45,283 nt of DNA, taken from contig JAERTF010000049.1 in assembly GCA_016845105.1 (NCBI GenBank), forward strand, positions 1 through 45,283. Direction: 5' to 3'. The translations under genes and the position numbers were made by a program. Numbering within the stretch: the first letter of the stretch is position 1; the number at the start of each line of letters is the position of its first letter. A model generated the notes under the pieces. The model was not told the DNA's origin. It ran no database searches and saw only the letters and a list, made by a program, of their open reading frames with translations. Positions 9,939 through 18,625 of this stretch are shown one piece after another. The stretch comes from Bacteroidota bacterium. GTDB taxonomy: Bacteria > Bacteroidota > Bacteroidia > Bacteroidales > F082.

Positions 9939-12900
9939 ATGAAAAAATTACTTTTTGTATTAGTGCTGTTTTTCAGCATAAACTTAATTGCTCAGGAGGA
10001 TGCAAGATTATTAAGATTCCCTGCTGTTCATGGCAACAATGTTGTATTTACATATGCCGGCGATCTATATCAAGTTCCTTTAGAAGGTGGGACTGCACGT
10101 AAACTTACCAGTGATGTAAATGGATATGAAATGTTTGCTCATTTCTCACCCGATGGAAAAAACATTGCTTTTACAGGACAATATGATGGTAATACCGAAG
10201 TATTTATAATCCCTTCCCAGGGTGGTATTCCCAAAAGACTAACACATACTGCAACACTTGGCAGAGATGATATTAGCGATAGAATGGGACCTAATAATAT
10301 TGTTATGGCCTGGAGAAACAACTCTGAAATAGTTTATCGATCAAGAAAACAAACCTTTAACTCATTCAAAGGACAGTTATTTGAGGTATCCAAGGATGGC
10401 GGACTCTCAAACGAACTCCCTCTTCCTAGTGGCGGGTGGTGTTCCTTTTCTGATGACGGTACAAAAATGGCATACAATAGAGTTTTTCGTGAGTTCCGAA
10501 CATGGAAATACTATAAGGGAGGTATGGCAGACAATGTTTGGATTTATGATTTTAGTACCAAGGAAACAATAAATATAACAAACAACGGCAATCAGAATAT
10601 TTTTCCAATGTGGCATGGTGATAAAGTTTACTTCCTAAGCGATCGCGATAGAACAATGAACTTATTTGCTTACGACCTGAATTCCAAAACCACAACAAAG
10701 ATTACAAATTATACTAAGTATGATATAAAATTTCCTTCTCTTGGAAATGAATCAATTATTTTTGAAAATGGTGGATACATCTATAATTACAATTTCGCCA
10801 GTAAACAAACTACCAAGGTTATTGTAAATATAAACAATGATAATACAAGCGGACGGGATGAGCTTAAAGATGTGTCTAAGATGATCAATTCATGGGCCGT
10901 ATCTCCCGACGGAAAACGAGTAGTTTTTGGAGCCAGAGGTGATGTTTACACTGTTCCTGCTGCATCAGGAATTACTCGCAATCTAACCGAATCATCGGGT
11001 GTTCACGACAGAAACGTTGAATGGTCACCAAAAGGAAAGTATATTTCATTTATTAGCGACAGAACAGGCGAAGATGAAATATATATTCAAAACCAAAATG
11101 GAAAGGAAGAAGCCATACAGCTAACATTCGATTCCGACACATATAAATATAACCCTATCTGGTCACCTGATGGAAAATACTTACTATGGGGAGATAAAAT
11201 GGGACGTCTTAAGTATATAAATATTGACAGTAAAAAAGTTAGTGTTGCTGATGAATCAGATTCATGGGAGATAAGAGATTACTCATGGTCGCCCGATAGT
11301 AAATGGATAGCTTATACAATGCCTGTAACTATGGGAGTTAACCGTATATATATTTACAACACTGAAAATATGGAAACCAAACCTGTTACCGATACATGGT
11401 ATAATTCGGGGCAACCTACTTTTGACACTGATGGTAAATATTTATTCTTTAGCTCTGCACGCGACTTTAATCCGATATACTCAAATACTGAATGGAATCA
11501 TGCCTATCGTGATATGAGCAAAATATATTTCGTTACACTTCAAAAATCAACTCCATCACCTTTCGAACCCGAAAACGATGAGGTAGAAGTAGAAAAAGAA
11601 GAAACTAAAGATAAATCAGATAAGAAGACTGATAAAAAAGATAAAGCGTCTGATACTGACAGTAAACTCAATGTGAAAATTGATTTTGATGGAATTATTA
11701 ACCGAATAATTGGATTACCGGTTAAAGCTGCAAATTATTGGAGTATCAATGCAATTGGTAATAGTGTTTACTTTAACCAGTGGGCTGCAGGTGAAAGAGG
11801 AGCAAAGTTATTGATGTATGATCTTAAAAAAGAAAAAGAGACCGAGCTTGGCAATGTTGGATCATATGTAATTTCATCCAATCATAAAAAAATGTTGGTT
11901 AACGTAAAAGGTAAATACGCCATAATTGATTTACCCAAAGGAAAAGTTAAACCATCCGAATTCCTGGATTTATCAGGCATGAAAGTTATGGTTAATTTAA
12001 AAGAGGAATGGGCACAAATATATAACGAGTCATGGCGTCAAATGCGCGATTTCTTTTACGCTCCAAATATGCATGGTGTTGATTGGCCATCGATCCAAAA
12101 AAAATATGATGTATTACTTCCTTATGTTAATAACAGAAATGACCTTAACTATGTTATTGGTGAAATGATTGGTGAAATAAGTGTTGGTCATGCATATGTA
12201 CTTGGTGGTGATAAGGCCTCTCCAAAAAGAATTAAAACCGGTTTGCTGGGAGCTAAAATTAGCAAAGACAAATCGGGTTACTTCGTTATTGACGAAATCC
12301 TGATGGGTGAAAACTGGACCAAAGGTGCAAGATCTCCCTTAACAGAAGTAGGTGTAGATGTTAATGAGGGCGATTACATAATTGCCATCAATGGAAAATC
12401 TTTGGAAGATGTTGTTGATATATACAGCTTGCTTGTTGACAAAGCTGATAAACAAGTAATACTATCTATTAACTCTAAAGCAACTAAAGATGGAGCTAAA
12501 GATGTAATTGTAATACCTACAGCTGATGAATCAGGATTGTATTATTATACATGGGTTATGGAAAATACCGAAAAAGTAAATAAGGCAACCGATGGTCAAG
12601 TAGGTTATATTCATATTCCCGATATGGGTCCTGGTGGTTTAAACGAGTTTGTTAAGCATTTCTACCCACAGCTGAATAAGAAAGCTCTTATTATCGACGA
12701 TCGAGGAAATGGTGGTGGTAATGTTTCACCAATGTTAATTGAAAGGTTGAACCGAGAGCTAACATTATATGGTATGTCAAGAAATAATGATGTTAATACA
12801 AAACCACGTGAAATGATGCTTGGACCAAAAGTGTTGTTATTGGATAATTATTCGGCATCTGATGGAGACTTATTCCCATATCAGTTTAAAAAGCTAAAAA

Positions 12901-13196
12901 TGGGTACGTTAATTGGAGTACGCTCATGGGGTGGAGTTGTTGGTATTCGTGGTTCGCTGCCATTTATTGATGGAGGCGACTTACGTCGTCCAGAATTTGC
13001 TCCATTTGATGAAAATGGCAACTGGGTAATTGAGGGTTATGGAGTTGATCCTGATATTGTTATCGATAATGATCCTGCAAAGGAATATGCTGGTGAAGAT
13101 CAACAACTTAATAAGGCAATAGAAGTTATCCTTGAACAAATGAAAGAATACAAACCATTACCTGAAATTCCTGACTATCCGGATAAATCTAAATAA
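9939..13196 (+). CDS. Tricorn-type protease (S41 family), secreted
   Basis: Tricorn proteases degrade peptides downstream of larger proteases. Bacterial homologues in Bacteroidota carry signal peptides and act outside the cytoplasm. This 1085-residue protein starts with a signal peptide (MKKLLFVLVLFFSINLIAQ). WD40-like PD40 beta-propeller repeats follow at about 20-540 (repeated FSPDGK, WSPKGK, WSPDGK phrases), with a lysine- and glutamate-rich linker at about 545-575. Then come a tricorn core domain, a PDZ domain (about 785-850, VNEGDYIIAINGKSL) and the S41 catalytic domain. The candidate catalytic His is H751 (SVGHAY) and the nucleophile region is SASDGD with S974-D975. Ser745 of the archaeal enzyme, just before its His, appears as Gly here. 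A clear terminator follows, so it is probably monocistronic. Confidence 0.92.
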   Translation: MKKLLFVLVLFFSINLIAQEDARLLRFPAVHGNNVVFTYAGDLYQVPLEGGTARKLTSDVNGYEMFAHFSPDGKNIAFTGQYDGNTEVFIIPSQGGIPKRLTHTATLGRDDISDRMGPNNIVMAWRNNSEIVYRSRKQTFNSFKGQLFEVSKDGGLSNELPLPSGGWCSFSDDGTKMAYNRVFREFRTWKYYKGGMADNVWIYDFSTKETINITNNGNQNIFPMWHGDKVYFLSDRDRTMNLFAYDLNSKTTTKITNYTKYDIKFPSLGNESIIFENGGYIYNYNFASKQTTKVIVNINNDNTSGRDELKDVSKMINSWAVSPDGKRVVFGARGDVYTVPAASGITRNLTESSGVHDRNVEWSPKGKYISFISDRTGEDEIYIQNQNGKEEAIQLTFDSDTYKYNPIWSPDGKYLLWGDKMGRLKYINIDSKKVSVADESDSWEIRDYSWSPDSKWIAYTMPVTMGVNRIYIYNTENMETKPVTDTWYNSGQPTFDTDGKYLFFSSARDFNPIYSNTEWNHAYRDMSKIYFVTLQKSTPSPFEPENDEVEVEKEETKDKSDKKTDKKDKASDTDSKLNVKIDFDGIINRIIGLPVKAANYWSINAIGNSVYFNQWAAGERGAKLLMYDLKKEKETELGNVGSYVISSNHKKMLVNVKGKYAIIDLPKGKVKPSEFLDLSGMKVMVNLKEEWAQIYNESWRQMRDFFYAPNMHGVDWPSIQKKYDVLLPYVNNRNDLNYVIGEMIGEISVGHAYVLGGDKASPKRIKTGLLGAKISKDKSGYFVIDEILMGENWTKGARSPLTEVGVDVNEGDYIIAINGKSLEDVVDIYSLLVDKADKQVILSINSKATKDGAKDVIVIPTADESGLYYYTWVMENTEKVNKATDGQVGYIHIPDMGPGGLNEFVKHFYPQLNKKALIIDDRGNGGGNVSPMLIERLNRELTLYGMSRNNDVNTKPREMMLGPKVLLLDNYSASDGDLFPYQFKKLKMGTLIGVRSWGGVVGIRGSLPFIDGGDLRRPEFAPFDENGNWVIEGYGVDPDIVIDNDPAKEYAGEDQQLNKAIEVILEQMKEYKPLPEIPDYPDKSK

Positions 13197-13251
13197 TCAA
13201 TTGGTTTTATAAAGGATCAAATTAATCAAATATATTAGTTAGTAAATATCT

Positions 13252-13288
13252 GAAGCTCATCAACTTGATGGGCTTCTTATTTTTTATC
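13252..13288 (+). terminator. Rho-independent terminator after the tricorn protease gene
   Basis: A ten-base-pair stem (GAAGCTCATC at 13252-13261 with GATGGGCTTC at 13267-13276, one G-U pair) encloses the loop AACTT. It is followed by TTATTTTTTATC. It lies 55 bases after the tricorn stop codon in the right orientation. Confidence 0.88.
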
Positions 13289-13371
13289 GTTATCAACCTT
13301 TCTTTTGAATAGATACTTTACAAACAACTTTCCTTATAATAACTCGTTTATATTACAAACAATTATTTATA

Positions 13372-13995
13372 ATGAAACACTATTTTCGGTACATACAACT
13401 TTACATATTCTTAATAAGTTTAACATTAGTATCATTTAACTTACCAAGCAAAAAACACAACTCCATATCATCTAATAATTGTTACCAGTCACCCGAAGGA
13501 CTGGTGATTGACTGGGATAAGGATGTAAAACTAAAACAAGTCAATTTTAAAGCAATTAGTAAAGGTAGTCCGGGTTTTGCAGTTGCTACAACTGCCAGCG
13601 CCTTTGGATTTAGCATTGTTGATGATAATGGCGATATTAGTGGTGAAATTTATGTACGGTTCTTTTGTGAGAAATCGTGGTGGAATCCAGAATATAAAAA
13701 TAGCGAAGTAGTTGATGATGTGCTTGAACATGAACAACTTCACTTTGATATTTGTGAGTTATTCGGTCGCAAACTTTATAAAGAGATTATTGTATTGCAA
13801 AATTCCAATAGGCTAAACGAGAAATACATTAACAGGCTGTATGATAGAATCGAAAAAGAATATTCAGCCTATCAGGATAAATACGATGAGGAAACAAATC
13901 ACAGTATCAATAGGACTGAACAGGCCAATTGGAATAGAAAAATTAAGAAAGAATTGGCAAGGTTATCTATTTACTCAGACTATAATAGTTTCTAG
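13372..13995 (+). CDS. DUF922-type putative zinc metalloprotease, secreted
   Basis: A 207-residue protein with an N-terminal hydrophobic export segment (about residues 8-24, YIFLISLTLVSF). It carries an HExxH zinc-binding motif, H120-E121-Q-L-H124, in the phrase LEHEQLHFDICELFGRKLY. The pattern HEQxHFDI and a later YDEETNHSINR-x-x-Q-x-x-W segment (about 172-190) match DUF922, a family predicted to be Zn-dependent proteases. The protease activity is a family prediction and I know of no demonstrated substrate. It is preceded by the tricorn terminator and is probably transcribed alone. It converges with the minus-strand lipoprotein gene at a shared hairpin. Confidence 0.78.
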   Translation: MKHYFRYIQLYIFLISLTLVSFNLPSKKHNSISSNNCYQSPEGLVIDWDKDVKLKQVNFKAISKGSPGFAVATTASAFGFSIVDDNGDISGEIYVRFFCEKSWWNPEYKNSEVVDDVLEHEQLHFDICELFGRKLYKEIIVLQNSNRLNEKYINRLYDRIEKEYSAYQDKYDEETNHSINRTEQANWNRKIKKELARLSIYSDYNSF

Positions 13996-13999
13996 CCAT

Positions 14000-14031
14000 A
14001 AAAAAAAGGAGGGCTAGTTATTAACCCTCCT
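14000..14031 (-). terminator. Terminator hairpin between convergent genes, best for the minus-strand lipoprotein gene
   Basis: The perfect inverted repeat AGGAGGG (14007-14013) and CCCTCCT (14025-14031) encloses an 11-base loop. The run of A at 14000-14007 becomes a U tract on the minus strand, so this is a canonical terminator for the gene at 14081-15298. It may also stop plus-strand transcription from the DUF922 gene, though that side lacks a strong U tract. Confidence 0.85.
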
Positions 14032-14080
14032 CCTTCTATTAGTCAAATTATAAATAGTGTCATTAATATCAAATCACCAG

Positions 14081-15298
14081 TTAAAAAACATACGTTACAG
14101 TATATGTTTTACCGTTACTGCTAGTTATTGTGACATTATCAACCACGCCAGCGGCTCCACCTGGGATATAAAATGTTGCTTGTCCTCCGGCATTACTATT
14201 GTTAGTTGCTGAGTTTGAATATCCATCAGTACCAACAATACTGAAACTAATGCTACAATCTGCAACAGGAGGAACTAATGTTGCTGTAACAGTAACTCCT
14301 TCACCAGGACCTGGATCGATAGGTGATGGGGTTCCGCTTACAAATTGTACTTCAGTACATGATGAGGCAGTCATTGGTTCTTCATATAAACAAACTTGTG
14401 TTGAACCACCCATATCTGCATCTTCGATTTTCACACCCTCTATCTCAATTGTCTTATTTATTCCAGCGGCAGGTAGCTCAAAATTATTCAATGCAACTGG
14501 AGCATAACCGTCAACAGATATAACTACGTTAGCATTATCACCAAACATACTTAATGGGATTACACCCCCTACTTCTGTTTTCCCCGTTAACATAAAACTT
14601 TGGGGTTCTCCATCTTTATTCGACATAGTCCAATTTGCATACCATGTTGTTACTACACCAACGGCTCCACCAACCACAGCTATAGTTGCAATTGCAGGTA
14701 AAGTTGCTGTTCCAACAACTGCCCCGGTAACAACAGCTGCTCCTGTACCCATTATGGCACCAACACCTAGTCCCAAAGCTTTACCACCATTCTTCTGTGG
14801 AAGTTTACCTACTTTCTCCTTATATTCATTAGCACTTATGAGACCATCTTCCCAATCCTTTTGAATTTGGTCCATTTCTTCTTTATTCAGTTTAATGATA
14901 TCACCCACACCTTTTACCAACCCAGGTCCAACTCCATTATCTAAAGTTGGTATAAAATCATATGCACTACATTCAGGGCCATCATAAAAACCTTTTAACG
15001 ATTTAGTATTTTGCTCAAATTCAACAATATGATTTAGGGCTTCCAAATACTGTTCGGCAGATACAATATATTCATCTACAAATGGCTTAATTTCATCGAT
15101 TGGCATATCACTAAAATTCGCAGTTTCAAATTCTTGATTCTTAACAATAAAATTATATTGCGCATCGTATACATTATTTACCGAAGAGCTAAATCCTTCA
15201 ACTGAATCACTTCCGGGACCGTCATCGTCTTTTTCACATGATGGAAATATCAATAATGCTGATAATACTGAAATTAAAATAAGAGTATTCTTTTTCAT
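14081..15298 (-). CDS. Lipoprotein of unknown function with a glycine-zipper hydrophobic segment
   Basis: This 405-residue protein begins with a lipoprotein signal (MKKNTLILISVLSALLIFPSC, lipidated Cys21). An acidic EKDDD stretch follows, of the kind seen on surface-exposed Bacteroidota lipoproteins. The middle has a helical region (about 40-165) and then a glycine- and alanine-rich hydrophobic stretch at about 173-218. In that stretch small residues alternate with aliphatic ones (GLGVGAIMGTGAAVVTGAVV), a glycine-zipper pattern that can insert in membranes. The C-terminal part (about 235-405) is beta-rich with a proline-rich linker (SGTPSPIDPGPGEG) before a final Ig-like domain. I do not recognise a named family. 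It is divergent from the hydrolase gene and ends at a strong terminator. Confidence 0.85.
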   Translation of the reverse strand: MKKNTLILISVLSALLIFPSCEKDDDGPGSDSVEGFSSSVNNVYDAQYNFIVKNQEFETANFSDMPIDEIKPFVDEYIVSAEQYLEALNHIVEFEQNTKSLKGFYDGPECSAYDFIPTLDNGVGPGLVKGVGDIIKLNKEEMDQIQKDWEDGLISANEYKEKVGKLPQKNGGKALGLGVGAIMGTGAAVVTGAVVGTATLPAIATIAVVGGAVGVVTTWYANWTMSNKDGEPQSFMLTGKTEVGGVIPLSMFGDNANVVISVDGYAPVALNNFELPAAGINKTIEIEGVKIEDADMGGSTQVCLYEEPMTASSCTEVQFVSGTPSPIDPGPGEGVTVTATLVPPVADCSISFSIVGTDGYSNSATNNSNAGGQATFYIPGGAAGVVDNVTITSSNGKTYTVTYVF

Positions 15299-15444
15299 GG
15301 TATAAAATTTGGTTATGAATAATAATTAACAAAATTGAATGCAAGATAATAAAATACAATATACAAGTCAAGTTTCAATGCTGAACTCCATACTACTATG
15401 GTCACAATATATCAAATAAGCAGATTATCAAGTTATTATTTAAG

Positions 15445-15452
15445 TATCTTTG
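15445..15452 (+). promoter_or_regulatory. Candidate Bacteroidota -7 element for the hydrolase gene
   Basis: TATCTTTG matches the TAnnTTTG consensus and lies 27 bases before the ATG at 15480. No good -33 TTTG is seen at the expected distance. A start of transcription near 15459 would leave a short leader. Confidence 0.5.
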
Positions 15453-15479
15453 TGAACATATAACTATTAATACAATTAT

Positions 15480-16418
15480 ATGACTTGGGATAACAATCAT
15501 GGATTTACGACACAAAAATTAAACCTGAAAGATGATTATGAGGGACAAGTTGAAGCTACACTAATTGAAAGGAAAGCAGTAAGTCAATCAAAAAATGCTG
15601 TGTTATACATTCATGGTTTTGTTGATTACTTTTATCAGAACCACCTGGCAGATTGGGCAAACTCTATAAACCTTAATTTCTACGCACTAGACTTACGCAA
15701 GTATGGCAGGTCGTTATTACCTCATCAAGATCCCAATATGATTAGAGATGTTAGGGACTATTTCGAAGAAATTAGCATTGCTGTTGATTTAATCAGGAAG
15801 AACAATAACTTTTTAGCCTTAATTGGACATTCCACCGGTGGGCTAATTTCATCATTATATGTGAATTCGCATAATCATGATAATCTCATAAATGCTCTTA
15901 TACTTAATAGTCCGTTTTTTGATTTTAACAAACCTTCATGGTTTAAGAAAACAATACTTCCAATTATTGCCAAGATTGGATTAAGATTTCCAAACATTGC
16001 TTCACCCGAAGGACTTAAGGAAGGATATGTTAAAAGCATTCATAAGGAGCATCATGGCGAATGGGAATTCGATTTTAAATATAAACCATTACTTGGTTTT
16101 AAAATTAATTTTGGCTGGATTGCTGCCATATATTACGCTCAAAAGAGATTACAATATGGCTTAAGCATCTCTTGTCCAACTCTAATAATGTATTCCTCAA
16201 AAAGTGTAGTTCCGGGTAATTACAAGGATTCAATGCATGAAGCTGATTCAGTGCTCAATGTAGTTGACATTGAGAAATATTCAAACACAATAGGCAATAA
16301 TGTTAGGAAGGTTGAGATCGATGGCGGAATACACGATCTCATTTTAAGTAAAAAAGAAGTTAGAAAATACGTATTTGATGAAATGACTAAATTTATAAAA
16401 TCATCCATAAATTCTTAG
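15480..16418 (+). CDS. Alpha/beta hydrolase, monoacylglycerol lipase-like
   Basis: A 312-residue cytoplasmic serine hydrolase with no signal peptide. The oxyanion-hole phrase is LYIHGFVDYF. The nucleophile elbow is GHSTGG with S118. The catalytic His is H285 in GGIHDLIL, and the acid residue is probably an Asp or Glu in the 240-262 region. The order and spacing fit the Hydrolase_4 / lysophospholipase (PldB, MGL) group, whose members cleave monoacylglycerols or lysolipids. The substrate cannot be told from sequence. A candidate promoter lies just upstream. The DEAD-box helicase gene follows 68 bases downstream without a visible terminator, so the two may share a transcript. Confidence 0.85.
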   Translation: MTWDNNHGFTTQKLNLKDDYEGQVEATLIERKAVSQSKNAVLYIHGFVDYFYQNHLADWANSINLNFYALDLRKYGRSLLPHQDPNMIRDVRDYFEEISIAVDLIRKNNNFLALIGHSTGGLISSLYVNSHNHDNLINALILNSPFFDFNKPSWFKKTILPIIAKIGLRFPNIASPEGLKEGYVKSIHKEHHGEWEFDFKYKPLLGFKINFGWIAAIYYAQKRLQYGLSISCPTLIMYSSKSVVPGNYKDSMHEADSVLNVVDIEKYSNTIGNNVRKVEIDGGIHDLILSKKEVRKYVFDEMTKFIKSSINS

Positions 16419-16486
16419 TTAACCTACGTTATTGATTTAATTACTAAATAGTGACAAAATACCAATAAATCTTTTAAGATAGCTGA

Positions 16487-17752
16487 ATGAAATTTGAAGA
16501 TTACAGAATATCTCCAGAAATAAAAAAAAGTTTGAAGGAACTTAGTTTTAAAAGGCCCACTGATATTCAATATAAAGCCATACCACCCGTACTGAAAGGT
16601 GAAGATGTACTTGCAATTGCTCAAACCGGAACAGGTAAAACAGCTGCATTCGCAATTCCGATAATTCACTTAATCTCTCAACAAAAAAAAACAAACTTAG
16701 AACAGGGAATTCAGTGCGTTGTTATGAGCCCAACTCGCGAATTGGCCATTCAAATAACTGAAGTTTTTGAAGAGATAGGTAGGTACACAAATGTTAATAC
16801 TGCAACAGTTTATGGCGGCGTTGATCAAGACCCTCAAATTAAGGCACTTAACAAAGGAATAGATATACTTATTGCTACACCTGGCAGAATGTTTGATCTG
16901 GTTAGTCAAAAACACATCTTCTTAAACAAAGTAAAAGTACTTATACTTGATGAAGCTGATCATATGCTTGATTTGGGATTTATAAAAGATATTATTGATA
17001 TAAAAAGATTCCTTCCAAAAAAGCATCAGACTTTGTTCTTCTCAGCAACCATTGATAAAGAAATCAAAAAATTAGCTTACTCATTAGTTAACAACCCAAT
17101 ACGAATTCAAATTTCGCCGAAAGACCCTGTTGCTAAAAACATTGAACATGCGGTAGCTTTTATTGAGATGGACGATAAACGATTCTTTTTAGAGAGAGTT
17201 ATTAATAATTATCCTGATAGTAAAATTCTGGTATTTGTCCGCACAAAAGTTCGGGCCGAAAGAGTTTTAAAAGCTCTTGAAAGGGTAAATATTAAAAGTA
17301 ACACCATCCATAGTGGAAAAGATCAAAGCGATAGATTTACGGCATTGAATGAATTTAAATCGGGTATAAGGAATATATTAATTGCTACGGATGTCAGTGC
17401 AAGAGGTATCGACATTCCAAATGTTGATTATGTGGTAAACTATGATTTACCAGAGCAAACCAAGAATTACGTTCATCGTGTTGGGAGAACAGGAAGAGCA
17501 TCTAAAAAAGGCCAGGCTATCTCGTTCTGCAGCAGTGGTGAAAAGGATATTCTTCACGAAATCGAACAGTTTCTCGATAAAAAGATTAATACTTTAGAAA
17601 TATCAAAGGACGAATATCTAGACACTCTGGAGCTTTCCAATGAATCGCATGAAGATTGGAAAACTCTTATTAAGCAATCAGAAGAGCTGGTAAATGCCAG
17701 AAAAAAGAACAAAAAGAACCGGGCAAATAGAAAAGCTAAGAAAAAGAAATAG
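16487..17752 (+). CDS. DEAD-box ATP-dependent RNA helicase, RhlE/DeaD-like
   Basis: A 421-residue RNA helicase with the full set of motifs: Q-motif region (FKRPTDIQYKAIP), Walker A (AQTGTGKT, K51), PTRELAIQI, GG, TPGRMFDL, the DEAD box (LILDEADHMLDLGF), SAT, RGIDIPNVDYVVNYD and HRVGRTGR (about 329-336). The C-terminus is a short lysine-rich tail (NARKKNKKNRANRKAKKKK), typical of RNA-binding extensions. Such enzymes unwind structured RNA in ribosome assembly, RNA decay or cold growth. Its exact paralogue group is uncertain. The stop is only three bases from the stop of the convergent OsmC gene, leaving no room for a dedicated terminator between them. Confidence 0.95.
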   Translation: MKFEDYRISPEIKKSLKELSFKRPTDIQYKAIPPVLKGEDVLAIAQTGTGKTAAFAIPIIHLISQQKKTNLEQGIQCVVMSPTRELAIQITEVFEEIGRYTNVNTATVYGGVDQDPQIKALNKGIDILIATPGRMFDLVSQKHIFLNKVKVLILDEADHMLDLGFIKDIIDIKRFLPKKHQTLFFSATIDKEIKKLAYSLVNNPIRIQISPKDPVAKNIEHAVAFIEMDDKRFFLERVINNYPDSKILVFVRTKVRAERVLKALERVNIKSNTIHSGKDQSDRFTALNEFKSGIRNILIATDVSARGIDIPNVDYVVNYDLPEQTKNYVHRVGRTGRASKKGQAISFCSSGEKDILHEIEQFLDKKINTLEISKDEYLDTLELSNESHEDWKTLIKQSEELVNARKKNKKNRANRKAKKKK

Positions 17753-17755
17753 GTT

Positions 17756-18172
17756 CTATTCCTCAATAACTATTTCATTTGTAACTTCAGCTGCTTTACT
17801 TAACATTGCATTAACACCGCAATATCTTTCCTGAGATAGGCTTACTGCTTTTTCAAGCTTAGCAAGTGGTAAATCTTTACCTCTAAAAGTATAAACCAAA
17901 TGTATCTTATCATATATTTTAGGATGTTCTTCTGTTAATTCGCCAGTAATCTCCACATTAAAATAATCAGGAACAACTCGCATTTTAGCAAGTATAGATA
18001 CCACATCCATACCTGTGCATCCTCCAAGAGAAACAAGTGTTAAAGCTTTTGGCCTTGGACCTGTATTATGCCCACCAACTTTTTCATCAGCATCAAGTTT
18101 AATCTTAAAATCATTAACATCGGCTTCGAAAGCCATATCACCTGTCCATGCAACATTTACTTTATTATTCAT
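17756..18172 (-). CDS. OsmC/Ohr-family protein
   Basis: A 138-residue OsmC-like protein. Family members reduce organic or fatty-acid hydroperoxides using two conserved cysteines; the YhfA-like subgroup has unclear function. Here C52 lies in SLGGCTGMDVVSIL and C118 in SQERYCGVNAML, the two expected sites. I choose the ATG at 18172-18170 (MNNKVNVAW) over an upstream in-frame ATG at 18214, for two reasons: the family starts about here, and a -7 element (TATTTTTG, complement of 18189-18196) would place the transcription start at about 18182. It converges on the DEAD-box helicase gene. Confidence 0.9.
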   Translation of the reverse strand: MNNKVNVAWTGDMAFEADVNDFKIKLDADEKVGGHNTGPRPKALTLVSLGGCTGMDVVSILAKMRVVPDYFNVEITGELTEEHPKIYDKIHLVYTFRGKDLPLAKLEKAVSLSQERYCGVNAMLSKAAEVTNEIVIEE

Positions 18173-18188
18173 ATCATTTATTTTTTTA

Positions 18189-18196
18189 CAAAAATA
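18189..18196 (-). promoter_or_regulatory. Candidate -7 element for the OsmC gene
   Basis: On the minus strand the sequence TATTTTTG matches TAnnTTTG exactly and lies 17 bases upstream of the chosen ATG. A TTTG at 18215-18212 is only 15 bases further upstream, shorter than the usual 19, so the -33 match is imperfect. Confidence 0.45.
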
Positions 18197-18389
18197 TAAT
18201 TTTATTGGCCTCAAAAAATAATTTTAAACTTCAGGTTATACCTAGTATCATAACTGTACACTTAAAATAAGATGATGAACAGCTTTTTACAATTTTGTTC
18301 TTTGACATCTTAGTAAAAGTAGCTTATAAACAACTCTAAAACAAAAGTTTTAGTTGTTAGGGCTTAAGTCACAAACTTAATGGAGTAAG

Positions 18390-18625
18390 CAGTGTTAGAA
18401 AACTTCTTCAATAATTAATGAAACTCTTCGCAGCAAGCTGACGAGGTATCTCAATTGAATCTTTATTTTTTTAATACGCATCAAAATGCGGGGAACCAGC
18501 CTGCTGCTGGCAGGTATAACCCGTGAGATTCTTCGACTACACTCAGGATCCCTGCCTGCAATGCCATTTTCGGCAGGCAGGAGTTCGACTAAATAATTTT
18601 GTTTCACAAAATTAAAGTCTCACGG
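18390..18625. repeat. Intergenic repeat-like element with terminal inverted repeats and nested hairpins
   Basis: The 439 bases between the OsmC gene and the glycosidase gene (18173-18611) hold no convincing gene. The right part is highly structured. CCGTGAGATT (18521-18530) is inverted as AGTCTCACGG (18616-18625), 9 of 10 matching. Inside it are a GC-rich hairpin CCTGCCTGC / GCAGGCAGG (18551-18559 with 18573-18581), an AT hairpin AATTTTGT / ACAAAATT (18595-18602 with 18606-18613), and TTCGACTA twice as a direct repeat. A further small hairpin, CCTGC / GCAGG (18500-18504 with 18510-18514), lies to the left. The GC-rich patches stand out from the AT-rich surroundings. This resembles a miniature mobile or REP-like intergenic repeat. 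The left boundary is a guess. Confidence 0.5.

Noticed and set aside
18395..18607. Minus-strand 70-codon open frame between the OsmC and glycosidase genes
   Set aside because: It runs through the GC-rich hairpins and inverted repeats of the repeat-like element, has no recognisable domain, and is best explained as chance translation of that element.
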